The notes under the pieces are model-generated. The model saw only the letters and a program-made list of their open reading frames with translations. It was not told the origin of the DNA and did not search any database. Shown piece after piece: positions 1-23,719 of a DNA stretch of 64,000 bases (position 1 is the first letter of the stretch; every line of letters begins with the position of its first letter). The DNA is from Setaria digitata (taxonomy: Eukaryota; Nematoda; Chromadorea; Rhabditida; Setariidae), in NCBI GenBank assembly GCA_003640385.1, contig RCAB01000327.1, forward strand, positions 1-64,000, in the 5' to 3' direction. A program made the translations under genes and the position numbers.

Positions 1-565
1 CATATAATTTGAATTAGAAATCCGATCCGCAATACTTCTTCCATTATCATATCAGTAGGTACGATCATCGTTGGAAAGCATACAGTTTTATAGCAATAGA
101 AAAAAAAAAGAAAAAAATAAATCAATGAATGAAAAAAAAAAAAAAAGAAATAAAATGATACATTTCTGCCTAATACTTTAAAAATTATGAACAATATCTT
201 TTCTTATTGTCATACACATTAAATAAAGACTGTTAATTGAAAAGTTATCAAGTACATGAATAAAAATAAAACTACTTACTTAACATATACGAATTGCATG
301 ATTGAATTTCTAAATCGAAATCATATTAAAATAATTTAAATTTTTTTTTTTTTAGCTTCCCCACTGCTTACAAATGAACGAGAAATTCCTATTAATTAAT
401 TTTTTAGCTTATTTTTCCTTTTTACTATTTCACTTACTTATTGTTTCAATGCTAAATTAATATATTATATTTATCAATAAAACAGACTTTGCCAATTTTT
501 AGTTTTATAGATTTTGATTATTTAATTAGTTGTTTTCAAAAATTTAAATGAAATAAATTTCAGAC
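1..565. other. Left-edge noncoding stretch (syndecan intron)
   Basis: AT-rich sequence with A and T homopolymers directly 3' of the syndecan Ser-Gly exon. Bases 1-90 are less AT-rich and open on the minus strand, but no 3' splice site sits in front of them, so no exon is called. The transmembrane exon is not here. Confidence 0.6.
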
Positions 566-12027
<11,462 letters not shown>

Positions 12028-12664
12028 TACAGTATAATCATTCAGAAGTGCCAGAAGATGCTTTCAGATTAAGCCGATTTAATGATAATGATAATTGTTT
12101 TCAATTAAACAGTTATCAGTTAATAGTTATTGGCTTCGCTTGCTCTTATTACAATTATTACCGCTATTATTATTTCTAATGAATTATCGAAATTCAAATT
12201 ATATTCAATATCCACATTTGATCCAATCAGTTCGTTCTTTTTTTTTTCCTTCGAAAAAAAAACAAGAAAAGAAAAAAAAAACTTCTCCTTCAGTTTTGAC
12301 AGGCTTGCACCATTTAATAAGAATAGTTACAAAATTAATTAACAGGTGAATGAAAATAGAAAAAATAGGCTCAAGAACTGGCCACAATATCGGTTTTTAG
12401 CTATATCAAAATTTCGGATATGATGTTGCAGTAATAGTTGTTATTGTCGATGTTTTCTCTTCAACTAATACCACAAATCAAAAAAGAAGATAATTTCTGC
12501 AACATAATTTAAATAAATGTCAAATCTGAATAATTAGACAACAAAAATGAAGAACAAAGTTTCCTAAAATAGCATTAGTAATGAGGAAGGGAACGTTATT
12601 GCAAATATTTTTTGTTTTTTTCCAATCAAAATATGCCAATTAAAATTTCGAGAACGGAAGCTTA

Positions 12665-12910
12665 TATGAAAGAAATGTCGACATACGGAGGTCATATATA
12701 TATGAGGGAAAAGCATTCCGCCATTCAGTACTTATGGACTTGGATACGATAGGCTATTAAGTTACCGGAACCGGAACCGAGAAAGTATATTTCGTGAAAT
12801 TCTGGTACGTTGAAATTAAAACTGCTCGAGAAAGGAAAGGAAATTCGTATCGCATGGCTGAAACTGAGCGAAGAAAAAGGAAACGGAACGGCGGAAGAAT
12901 GACGAATTAC
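12665..12910. promoter_or_regulatory. GC-richer island about 0.6 kb upstream of syndecan exon 1
   Basis: This segment is visibly less AT-rich than its surroundings and contains the tandem word GGAACCGGAACCG. Its position fits a promoter or 5' UTR exon for the minus-strand syndecan. It could instead be a distal glypican exon, since the minus frame at 12725-12928 contains GSGSG. No core promoter motif was identified. Confidence 0.25.
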
Positions 12911-13195
12911 AATGAATGGAATGAACAATAATGAATTGGATTATGCATGATGATTGTAATAATTACTATGCTTGTTAATGATAATGATATGTTAATTTTC
13001 TTAATGAGAATAATATGTTAATTTTGTGAAATTGATGATAACTGTCAAATGCTACTGAAATTCTAGATTAGCTGATAAGTTCTCATCTGCCTTTTCTTAA
13101 TCATGCAATGATTAAAGGATGATATGATAATGACAAGGAGATAACGAAGTGGAAGGAAGGAAGAAGAAGCATGGAGTTAAGGCTTCCTTCCAGTC

Positions 13196-13712
13196 AACCA
13201 CTCCCTAATGGATTACAGACATGAACATATACATTCACATACCCACACTTACCGCCCACATATATACGTATCCGCCCACACACGTCCAGCACTCATAAAT
13301 ATCCACATACGTATCCACATTATTCATGCACGCACCCGCCCATAGACATACACGCATCATCCAACACATACCCGCCCACACATCCACACGCATCAACCGT
13401 AGAACGTCCGCTCCTCAAACACGCATAAACCAGTCTGGTCACTCACATACAACCACACGTAAGTGCAAGCGGAATACACCCACACACGTGTGCGTCACTT
13501 ACGAATACGAACAGTTCAGCTCACGTCTTGCTTTCTTTGCAGCCCTTTTTGTGGATTCCTCGTTTGAGTCGTCGCATTCGTTCGCTCTCGATGAGACGTC
13601 CCTCCCACAGCTATAAATACTTGTCTCGACTAACACTCTATACCCATTACTGACACACACACACCCATACAGACAGAGAGACACCCATGCAGACAGACGC
13701 ACACACATACTT
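13196..13712. repeat. CA-rich island of degenerate CCCACACA/CACGCA words with a TATA-like site
   Basis: Two CA-rich blocks (13196-13500 and 13650-13712) flank about 130 bp of mixed, CG-containing sequence. That segment includes a TATA-like word CTATAAATA at 13611-13619 on the plus strand. Open frames here are products of the low-complexity repeat. A promoter is possible, but no downstream plus-strand gene was found. Confidence 0.5.
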
Positions 13713-15442
13713 TGAATTTCTTTTTAATTTCACTTATTTCGCTCAATCTTTCTCCTGTGTGTTTACAGGTGATATATCCAAGTAAGTGATAAGAAGTGAT
13801 GGCTACATCCGTCCATAGCTGTGTCTTTTCAGGCCAAGTAAATGATAAGAAGCCTCCTTAATCAATCAGTAAGTTAATTAAGTGAAAAACTTCTCAGTAT
13901 GTACTGATTCGAATGAATTAAGATATTGCTTGGTATCGAACAGTTCTGATAACTGTTTATCACCATTAGGGAGTGCTTTCATCCGGAAGATACATGTTTG
14001 AATAAATGTGGTCGATAAGTAACAGTTACCTCTAGGCCTTAGGCTTTTAGGCTACTACTCCAAGATATCTATCTAGACAACAGTGTGTCTATTTTCAGGT
14101 AACAATTTTGTGAAATTTTTCTGCAAAAACACTTTATCATTTCCCTGTACTGCTATCATTATTGTTGTATCAGTTCATGCCATTCTCGAAGACTTAACAA
14201 ATTACCAAAGAATAAACTGAGCTTGGAGCAGAAGAGTATATAATTAAGCTTCTTTTATATCACAAATGGTTTAATAAACTTTGATTTTGCAGCATTATTA
14301 TTTTCACTAATCTGTTTTAAAATTCGGTATAATTCTGGAAACGATGTCCTTCAAATGACCTTTGCAATTGAAAGACGAAATGAATGAAAAATGGGAAATT
14401 GCTGTTAGTTATGTCTAATACATATAACGAATAAGTATTAAAATCAATGCACAATCTTTTTTTTGCCGAAATTTCGTTAAAACTTTTCTCACTGATTACG
14501 TTATGAGTTTCTTTTTTTTTTTTTTTTTGGATTAAAAAGTTTATTTACTCAATAATTTAACAAAAAAAAAAAGCAAGCCTTATTTAGCAGGCTGAGAATG
14601 ATAGATAAAAAAGTGCAAATTAAATAGTTAGTATGAAAAGAAGTTCATGTCTAGGCCATCTCTGGACTATAATTTCAAATAATTTTACAGAAAAGAAGAA
14701 AAAAAGACGAAATGCAATAAAAAATATAAAATTAGCGATGGGGCCTACTATTTTGGAATAATTTAAGTCTATCATCATTTTCGTTTCTTAGATTCTATTT
14801 AGGTCAGATGCTTTTAGCCTTGGGCAGCAATATAATTGAATCTATGAAGCAGTGAAAATTCAGTCTAGCAAAGAAAGGAATAAAACATGATGGAACGGAA
14901 AAATTATGACTTAGATTCAGGCCAAAAGAAATCTTCCGAAAAAAGAAAAGAAAGGAGAGAATATAAGCTAATTTATGGAACGAAATATGATGGAAAAAAG
15001 AAAAAAATAGGCTTTCATTCTTGATAACCAAACAATAGTGATAAGAAAAGATGAATGATAGATAGAAAGAGGAAAGAAAAATCAACTAGAATTGATAATC
15101 AAACATAAATTTATTGAGAAAATCGGTGGAAAAGAAAAAAAAAAGGAGTGGAAAAATAAAAAACAAAAGTGCAATGTAAAATTAATGAAATGTAATTTAC
15201 TAATAACTTCATTAAAAAACTAATTAAATATTCTCTGGAATCATTTGCCATTCATTTTAGGAAGTTTATTATGAAAGAAGAAATAAACTTTCACACTAAC
15301 AGTAACAACATTGCAATATCGAATCAGTCTTCCAGCTGATTTAAATATTGGCAGAATTTAAATTGATAAAATCTCAACTTCACTAGCAGTGTACATTAAT
15401 TCAGTAGCCGTGCTTATATTTAAACAAAATTATTACGATTCC

Positions 15443-15496
15443 AATACTCCTCAATAAACTCAGAACTAATTAGGTATTAATTTATTGAGGAGTATT
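15443..15496. repeat. Perfect 16-bp inverted repeat with 22-nt loop
   Basis: The left arm AATACTCCTCAATAAA (15443-15458) is repeated as its exact reverse complement at 15481-15496. The arms could form a hairpin in RNA or be short terminal inverted repeats; no element body is seen between them. Confidence 0.85.
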
Positions 15497-18395
15497 CAAA
15501 TTGCAATAATTTTTGCTTTTACGGAAATCAATTTACTTTGTCTCTTTTTTTTTTTTTTTTTAATTAAAATCCTGATTTAATCATCTGATTTTGAAGTTGG
15601 TTCCATGAAGATAAATGAACAAACTGTTGCAAGAGAATATAAAAGATATGGAAAAGCGAAAAAAGATCTTTATAAATTAGAGTGCAGTAATATTGCACAC
15701 ATGAATCGTTTTCATGAGGAATCAAAATTAACCTTTAGATGAATTAAAACTCATTAGATTTAAGAATTATTTGAGAAATCTCACACTTTTCCTTCTTTCT
15801 TTCTTTATTTATTTATCTACTTTTTTTTTCCAATAAATAATCGAAAAGAAAAAGTTACGAGTAAAACCAGTTCGAATAAAACGAAAAAGAAAGGAAAGAA
15901 ACTTCAAAACATTCATATTCAAATTAATTGTAGGAATTAATGAATGTATCATTCCATTATAGAAATATTATCAAAAAATGAATTTATACCAACAAGAAAT
16001 ATTAGCAACAAAATTTAAAATATTAGCAAAAAAAAAAATGAACTAAAAATTTAACAATTTTCAAACATTTTTGTCGGAAAAGTAATGGAATAAAATGAAG
16101 GGAGTGAGGAAAAGCTGCAAATCAAATAAGTTTTTATTAAAGATATTGAAATATGAATGCAAAATCTTTAGGAAATCACTGCATTTCCTTCTTGTTTTTT
16201 TTTTTTTTTTTCTTCCTCCTTTCATATTTCCCCCCGCTATTCCGCGAAAAAAGGAATAATCACTGGAATGGTAGCTAATGCAGGAAGAGGCAAGTATTGA
16301 TGAAGAATGAAATAACGATGAAAAAAAAAAATAAAAAATTTTAGAATTAGAAAAAGAGGAAGAATAAGTTTACATCTTTTTTTTTCTATTTTTTTTTTTT
16401 TTTTTACGGATATGATGTGACAGTAAAAGAATTGATGGGCTAGAAATTGGTGACAATAGCCTATCTGATATTTCTGAACAAAAATTATCAAATAATTTCA
16501 TCGTCGTCTTCTTTTTCTTTTTTTTTCCTATTTTTTTATTTCTTTTCCTTTTTCAATAAAAATCTTATACAATCCATATGATTCCTTTTAAATAGGTAGC
16601 ATATTTTCAAGAAAAAAAGAAAGAAAATTGAATTATTTTCCATTTCTATTCATTTCAACCTTCCTCCTATCTTTTGAAACTTTGTTTATTTTTTAATTTA
16701 AGACAGAAAGCTAGTTTTAAAAAACAGAGTTTTTCTAATTTAATGCTACTTGTTTACATATGTATTTAAATGTATACAAATGAAGCTGCAAGATGAAATA
16801 CAAAGGGAATAATTATAATTAACGATATCAAGTAGTAATTAATACCAAGAAATCATTTAGCAGCTAATACTATAAGAGATTTTCAATTCATTCATTCTTC
16901 ATTTTTCTCTTTTTTAGAATTTCCTTCTTAACTTATTACGAACTTCCACATTCTAATATTAAAATTTCTTCTGTTTCCTTTCGCATCGAAGAACTTACAG
17001 CTTTAAATATATCAAAAAGAGAGAAATATTTCATTCATTGCACCTAGCAATTTCACCCAATATACTTCTCAATTTTCAAAATGAAAATTATTACATTCAT
17101 TTGATTTTTATACTTTAAGTATGTCTTTCTTTTTTTTTTTTGCAAAATTGTTTCCTTTAAATTATGCATAATACTATTTTCCAAAGTGATAGAAAAGTTT
17201 TGAGAAATGCAGTTTAAAGTTTAAGATTTTAATCCAACAATAGCTGGATATCCATTGATGAATTGGTGGAACAAATTACTTTCCGAAGTTATAATTTAAA
17301 AGAAAAAGTTTTTGAAATACTATTTTTTTATGAGATTATTTAAAACGCAAGCATCAAATTATTGATATTATTCCTTCTCACTGAAATAACAATATTTTAA
17401 TGATATAAAAATCATGAGCTGATATCCTTCCGTATGATTCTAGAAAAACAAAACGAAGAAAAAAAAACTTTTATCACTTAATTGAAGTTACATCGAAGTT
17501 TTATTCGCGACCAATTTAAAATATCTGATTTTAATCAAGAAATTTTCAAGATCTTTTAGACTTACCATGGTAAATGGATAGATCCAAAAAATTGCTCCAT
17601 AAGAATTTTTGCTTAAAATAATTTTTTTTTTTTTCATTTTTTATAGAAAAAACATAAAAGCATATCAGTTTGGCAAAAAAAAACAAAATGGGAAAGAAGC
17701 AAAAATTTAGCGCTTATTGTTTGTAAATGAACTTTTCTAAATCCAGCAAAAAATTTGTTGTAAATAATGGGAAGAAGTTTGAACAGACTTATAAAATGAC
17801 TAGCTTGTGATCAATCAAGACTGAATTTAATGAACATTCAGGTTTTTATTCCATCCTTTTTTTTTTTTGGGGGGGGGAGGAAGTTGCTGAAAAGGATGAA
17901 TGATTGCTGAATTTTGTTGAATTTGTATATTTAGCTAACAAATTTAAATTCCCTCTACAGATGCGAACTAGAAAAGGCAATAAAAGCTAATGGTATTGCA
18001 CTAGAAACGAAAAATAAACCAATCGAACAAACTATTCTAGCAAGAAAGTAAGCTTACATAAAGTTACTTTAGAACGAATTTGCACTTTCTTCAATAGCTT
18101 TGGCATAGAATCGATCGCTGTAATAGTAGTAAAGCAGTTAGGAAAGATTTTAAAGTATTGGAATTAGACAAACATATTTATTAAAATTATTTCTTTTTCC
18201 GAAAGGCGACATAAAGATAGATAATTAAATGAAAAATTATTAGAAATATTGGCGAATTAAACTGTATTTAATTAATTTTTCTTTCATTTAATGTAATAAA
18301 TTAGAAGATTGATTTTTTTGTTCAAGAATACATAAATTTTAATATTTAGAAAATTACTCATAAATTTCAAAATTTGACCAGCAGTTGCAATTGTG

Positions 18396-18450
18396 ATAAT
18401 ATAATAATAATAATTATATATTACTATTATATATTATAATTATTCTCATG
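18396..18450. repeat. AT-only near-palindrome
   Basis: A run of almost pure A/T, with TATATTACTATTATATATTA at its centre, reads nearly the same on both strands. It is a possible cruciform site with no coding content. Confidence 0.5.
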
Positions 18451-20659
18451 AACAATAGTGTTCAGTATGATAATGATAAACTGGAGAAAATGGTGATGAC
18501 AGTGATTCTAGTGACAATGATGATATTAATGATGATGATAATGATAATATGCTAATGACAACATTGATATGTAGTGACGGTAATAATCTAATTATAATAG
18601 TGATTAAAAGAGTGGCGTTTTGGTGATATTAGAATTAGCGGCAAAACATTTTCCCGAAATTTGGCCCTTCAACAGCAAAACGAATTATCACTTCCAAATG
18701 GCGATAATAATATTATTACCTTCTAATCATTGCAGTGTTTTTGATAAATAACGACAAGAATATGAATGATTGGAGAAAATAAATGTTAATGAAATGTTAA
18801 AACCTTATAAAAAACTTCTAGATGACTGAGCAATTTTATGAGTCAGCTGAGAAGCACAGTAAAATATTAATTAGTGCTAATTACTTTGTCTCTGAATCAC
18901 AATGAATTTAATAATTTGGTAATTTGAAGCCAGATAATCGGTGCCTTTTGTCATTAAATATAAAGCATGAAGAAAAAAGCACGAACGATATGATTAAAGA
19001 ACGATAATATAATAATGAAAGTGATAAGGAAAAATTATGATGCAAACAGTTTAAATGGTAACGAATTTTAAATAAATGGATCAAAAGTTTTTCTTAGTTA
19101 TACTGAAACATATTCCAACCAAAAAAGATAGCAATATCGGAATTGCTAAAATGAATTAATTTTAGACAATTTTTAACACTGAAAATTTTCAGACAAAAAA
19201 GAATGAAATGGAAGAATTAATTTGCAAAATATTGGAAATGCATGTATAAATCATTGTTTCATTCAAAGCATGTTTAACTATTAATTAGATAAAATTTTAT
19301 AAGCACTGTTACGCTATGACATTTCTAATTAGATATCATAAATTAATGATATTGTGTATTTATTGTAAACGTTAATTAACTAACTGAAACATTATTTAAA
19401 GGAATAAATAATGAAAAAGTGATAATATTCATCAAATTTTAGCAACATTTGAAAGGAATCAATAGGAAAATGAATCATCATTTTATGTTTTAATATAAAT
19501 TGTTCTTTTATTAAACAAAATGCTTTTTTTTCTTTTTGAACCGATTTTTAAGCTTATCAGATGCACAATTATATTATCAATTTTAATGATTTAATCAATC
19601 TAGATAATATCAGTTCTGAATAATTGACCGATATCAAAAAAAAAAAAAAAAAAAAATTGAACGAGAAAAGACAGAGATAAAAAACATTCCAGAACTTTGT
19701 CGTGTGCTACAAAGAATATTGAAATGTGACATTGAAATTTAAAATTTCAACATTTCTTTAAAATACTACTTAGCTACGGATCCCTTCTTGCAAAATTTCC
19801 TTAAAATGGCATTCTTTAAATGTATTGAAAATACTTGAATAATTTTATTTTTCATTTTAAAAGTGATTACTGATATATTGCTGTGGCTATGATAACATCA
19901 GTTTGATAAGCGGAGAAGAGGAAAATATACTGAAAAGAATGGGAGGTTCATGAACAAAACGAACTGATCTCAGAAATAGTTTTAGAAATCCAGAAATGCT
20001 GAATAATTTAATCATAATATTTTAAACTGTTATTGGAGGAATGTTTTCTTAAAAGAGCCGAATGATTCAATCAAAATTCAAAAAAAAAAAGAAAGAAATC
20101 GAAGTAATGGTTGGAATCAATCTGGATATTCTAGTGCTACCAAAATTGCTAGAATAACTAATAAAATACTTAAATAGAAGAAATGTGAAAAGAAATGGAA
20201 CCAAAAATAAACTTTGTTGAAATTCTTTTAAAAATTTCATGTGCTTTTGTAAGAGATCAAATTCCTTAATTCTCTTGCTCATCGGTATCTCGAAGAATTT
20301 ACTTATGTCAATTTTGTAAAATATTTAATGAGAACTTTGTACAGCAAAACAATAGACGGTAAATACGCGAATACCTGCCTGAATTTAGATATTTTACTGA
20401 AATAACATTGTAATAGTTATCAAAAGAAATCTGATACAGCTAATTTATATTTGATACATACAATTTTATAAGATTTGAGAACTTTGTGGATTTGTAATAA
20501 GAAAGGAAAAAATATTGCCAAAAATATCGGAAATAATACAGGAACTATTAAAAAAAAAAAAACGATTCTTAATGGAATAACATAATAATTAGGTGTACCT
20601 AAATTGATACAATAAAAGAATCTGTGAAAAAAGGGGATGAGAATTTGAAGAGGGAGAAG

Positions 20660-20681
20660 GAGAGAGAGAGAGAGAGAGAGA
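20660..20681. repeat. (GA)n microsatellite
   Basis: A short pure GA run within a purine-rich plus-strand neighbourhood that extends to about 21.34 kb. Confidence 0.9.
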
Positions 20682-20979
20682 AAGGGGAAAAATCTTTAAA
20701 ATGATACAAAAATGAGTGGAAATGAACATCGGATAATTAGAAATGACAAATTGGAGCAAAACAGAAATAAATTGGCGTAAATTAAAGCAAATTACGTTGA
20801 AAAATTTTTTTTAGGAAAGGAAATTAGAAAAAAAAAGGGGTAATTAACAGATATCATTATGATTATAAAACGATAATATTCAAAATAAAGAGGGAAAAAG
20901 TGATTAGAATGATAGAAAAGATGTGCTATCAGTTAAAAAAAAAAAAGTAGTGATAATAATGGAGTGAAAAGAGGGTGAC

Positions 20980-20981
<2 letters not shown>

Positions 20982-21011
<30 letters not shown>
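20982..21011. repeat. (AG)n microsatellite
   Basis: Fifteen AG units. The surrounding 20950-21340 is strongly purine-rich on the plus strand, so transcripts of the minus strand would be pyrimidine-rich here. Confidence 0.9.
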
Positions 21012-21014
<3 letters not shown>

Positions 21015-21289
21015 GAGAGTGAAAAGATGTAATACGGAAAATGCCAGGATAAGCGGGAAGAAGGAAGAAGCGAGGAGAAAGATTTGCTGTATAATTCTGA
21101 TATCGGAATGATAAGCAAATTAACGAGATAGGAGAAAAATTTTGAAATTTCGGGAGATGCGAAGAAATTGAGAAGGATGAACGAGGAAGGATGATGATGG
21201 TGACTGATAAGAAGAACTGCAATCAAAAAGGGGCACTGAGAAGGAGCAGGAAAAGAGAGTGAAGAGACATGATAGAGCGATCCGCGGAA

Positions 21290-21307
21290 GGGCGGGGAGG
21301 GCGGGGG
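21290..21307 (+). other. G-quadruplex motif (G3-C-G4-A-G3-C-G5)
   Basis: Four G-runs of three to five bases are separated by single-base loops, the most stable class of predicted quadruplex. It is an outlier in this AT-rich window and lies in a long purine-rich tract between glypican and syndecan. Confidence 0.75.
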
Positions 21308-22854
21308 AGAGGAAAAAAAGGAAGCTAGTCATCCAATATCATCATCATCTTCCAGACCAACGATGAATGATTCTTCATTTTCTTTAAATTTTAGTTCATT
21401 TTTATTCGAGAGTTCACTTTCTCTCTGTTCTGTTTTTCTTTTGCTTTCTTTTCATCTCTTTCTTATCCCTTCTCTCTCTTATCACTGATAATTGTTAAGA
21501 AAAAAAGTTCAATGAAATTAAGATAGACATGAATCATGAATATTTATAGGCAACAATGAATGATGATGACATTTAAATAAATAGGCATGATATGTATATT
21601 TATAGCAAAAAAAAAAAATGAATTTGAAAAAATCAGAAATATTATTTCCGCTTTCCTTTTCTTCGTTCTCAGCCTGTTCTGCCTAGAATTTTTCTTTTTT
21701 TTTTTTTCCATTTAAGCTAATATTCAATAACTTGCTTTTTCCTTTTAAATTCCTTTTTTGAGTTTAAATTTGAATGTGAATTATTCAATTATTCGATATT
21801 TATTAGAAAAGTAAAACTAAATTTTTTTCACTGAACTAGAAGAAAAAGAAAAAAATGAGGTAATTAAACGGCAAATTTTACAGACGATTCAAATGGGTGA
21901 ACAATAAAAATTAGTTTTCTCTGTAAAATTTATAAATAATCTATTTTTAAATAAAATTTTAACTATCAGCAGTATTTTTGTATGAACATCAATGGAAATT
22001 TTAGATTTTCCGTATAATTTTTAGGGGAATTATTTGATTCCTGTATAATCAATTATAAATCATAAATCGTTATCATTATCATATGCACTACCATTGTTAT
22101 TACTATTATAATTATTGCAAATTACAATTGTTCATCATTTCATACGTTAGCAACAAAAACGATATCACTAAAATTAGTCTAATTGATAGAAGTACATTTT
22201 TTCTTTAGCACAGATCTTAAAATCTGCTTGATATGAAAGCTAAGTAAGTTAGTGATTAGAATTCTTTTTATATCATTCCAACTATATTTCTTTCCTTGTG
22301 CACTGTTGTTTTTATCTTCACACTAACATATTTCAAATCAATTTATCATTTTCTGCAAAATTTTTCGATCAATTTCGTTATTTTGAAAATCATTTCAGTT
22401 ATTTCGACAGAAAAACTTTTATTCAATATTTAAGGATCAAAATTTTTTTAATTTTTAATTCTGTCTTCGAGAAAGTTTTCCTAATATACAAAAATATTTG
22501 CAAATCGATACCAAAAAAATAATAATAATCTCACAATTTCACATCATTTCCTCTGCCTTAATCTTAACATATCTGAAGTTTCAATCATTTTAAGAGAAAA
22601 TTTTGAATGAAAATATTTTTTAATACAAATAGTGAAAACGTAAATCTAGTGGAACAGCAAATAATTGACCTTCCGTAAATTATTGACAAATTTTTAATTT
22701 TGCTATTTTGAAAAAAAAAAAAAAAAATTAAAACTATTTGCTAAATTCTTTTCTTTTTTGTATCTATTGAATGGAAAACTACTTTCTCTTTAATGTTTGA
22801 TTTGATTTAATTAATTTTAATTGAATTATTGCCATTTCCACGTAAATTACTGAC

Positions 22855-22925
22855 TCCCGCATTCACCGATAACTCCTGTATCCGCCCGATATTTTCCGTT
22901 CCATCTCCCGTATCCGCCAAATGCT
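22855..22925 (-). other. Possible extra glypican exon (weak)
   Basis: A GC-richer segment open on the minus strand, reading EHLADTGDGTENIG then IQELSVNAGVSN. If the acceptor is the GTAG before TATGATAGG, the incoming phase matches glypican exon 8. Against this, the acceptor lacks a pyrimidine tract and the peptide has no clear glypican match. Confidence 0.2.
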
Positions 22926-23615
22926 CGCCTATCATACTACTTCTTTTTTTTTTACTATTAAATCAATCTTGAAGTTTCAATCGATAAATCTTATATTTTC
23001 CCGATATATCATGAATATTATATTATTATTTGTTGCAAAAGTGGAAATTCAGTTAAAGATTAATTTCACTGCCAAATGTGAAGTAGAAAATAACACCTAA
23101 TAGTTAATTTATTTAAATTTCTAAATAAACTATTTGAAAAGGATGAAAATAATTAATTAATATGATATAATATCAGTGGATGAATAAAATGGGACACTTT
23201 TCGAATGAGCCGAATATTGTCGCGAAAACTTTCTACTACTAAAATGAGATGAATTAGAATCAAATTTTAGATAGAATCTTTCAAATTCTTGTCTCAAAAA
23301 TAACCCGAGAAAAAGCCAGATATTAGTGCAGTGTAATTGAGCTATTATTAATTTTCCATGCAGAATTTACCACTTATCAATTGTCAGAAATGAAATTTCA
23401 AAAAAAAAAACAAAAGAAAATTCCAAAGTATCACTAGAAAATGATGCAATCAGTACATCTTTATAAAACGATCGATCATTGCTTTAGAACTTCTTAATTT
23501 GCCAACTTTCTACAACATCGAAATACTTACTCCACTTGCTCTGTTCACTTATTTTATATTAAAAAAAAAGCACCACGATTCAAATAGAAATTAAAAAAGA
23601 AAAAAATTAACTAAC

Positions 23616-23719
23616 TTGTTATTAATAGTAGCACTACCATTCCAACATTTCGTTGCTCGTGATGGATCACTACAAACATTGTTGACAAGTTGTCGCCACC
23701 AACCAACATATGTTGTAAA
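23616..23719 (-). CDS. Glypican exon 8: C-W-N-G signature
   Basis: Acceptor TTTTTAG|TTT; the best donor is AACAA|GTTAGT (phase 2 out). It encodes WWRQLVNNVCSDPSRATKCW followed by NGSATINN, matching the family pattern of Trp, Cys, then CWNG. This is the last exon I can place. Confidence 0.85.

Larger units (their letters stand above)
12028..23615. other. Region between glypican exon 8 and syndecan exon 1; glypican 3' end unresolved
   Basis: The glypican C-terminal exons and 3' UTR, then the intergenic space and syndecan promoter, must lie here, but no exon can be placed firmly. Two weak candidates are a GC-richer open segment near 22855-22925 and an open frame at 12725-12928 containing a Gly-Ser-Gly-Ser-Gly run. 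The stretch also carries a CA-rich island (13.2-13.7 kb), a 16-bp inverted repeat (15.4 kb) and a purine-rich tract with a G-quadruplex motif (20.6-21.3 kb). Confidence 0.5.

Noticed and set aside
19150..19200. Minus-strand acceptor TTTTCAG at 19186 followed by 27 open codons, phase-compatible with glypican exon 8
   Set aside because: The peptide has no Ser-Gly site or GPI-type hydrophobic tail. One-in-three phase agreement is weak evidence.
20067..20282. Hydrophobic 71-codon minus frame as a possible glypican GPI tail
   Set aside because: No acceptor in the right phase, and the composition is what A/T-rich random sequence gives.
20929..21332. Overlapping 70 to 97-codon minus frames
   Set aside because: They are pyrimidine-rich readings of the purine tract; Ser/Leu/Phe only, with no domain or splice pattern.
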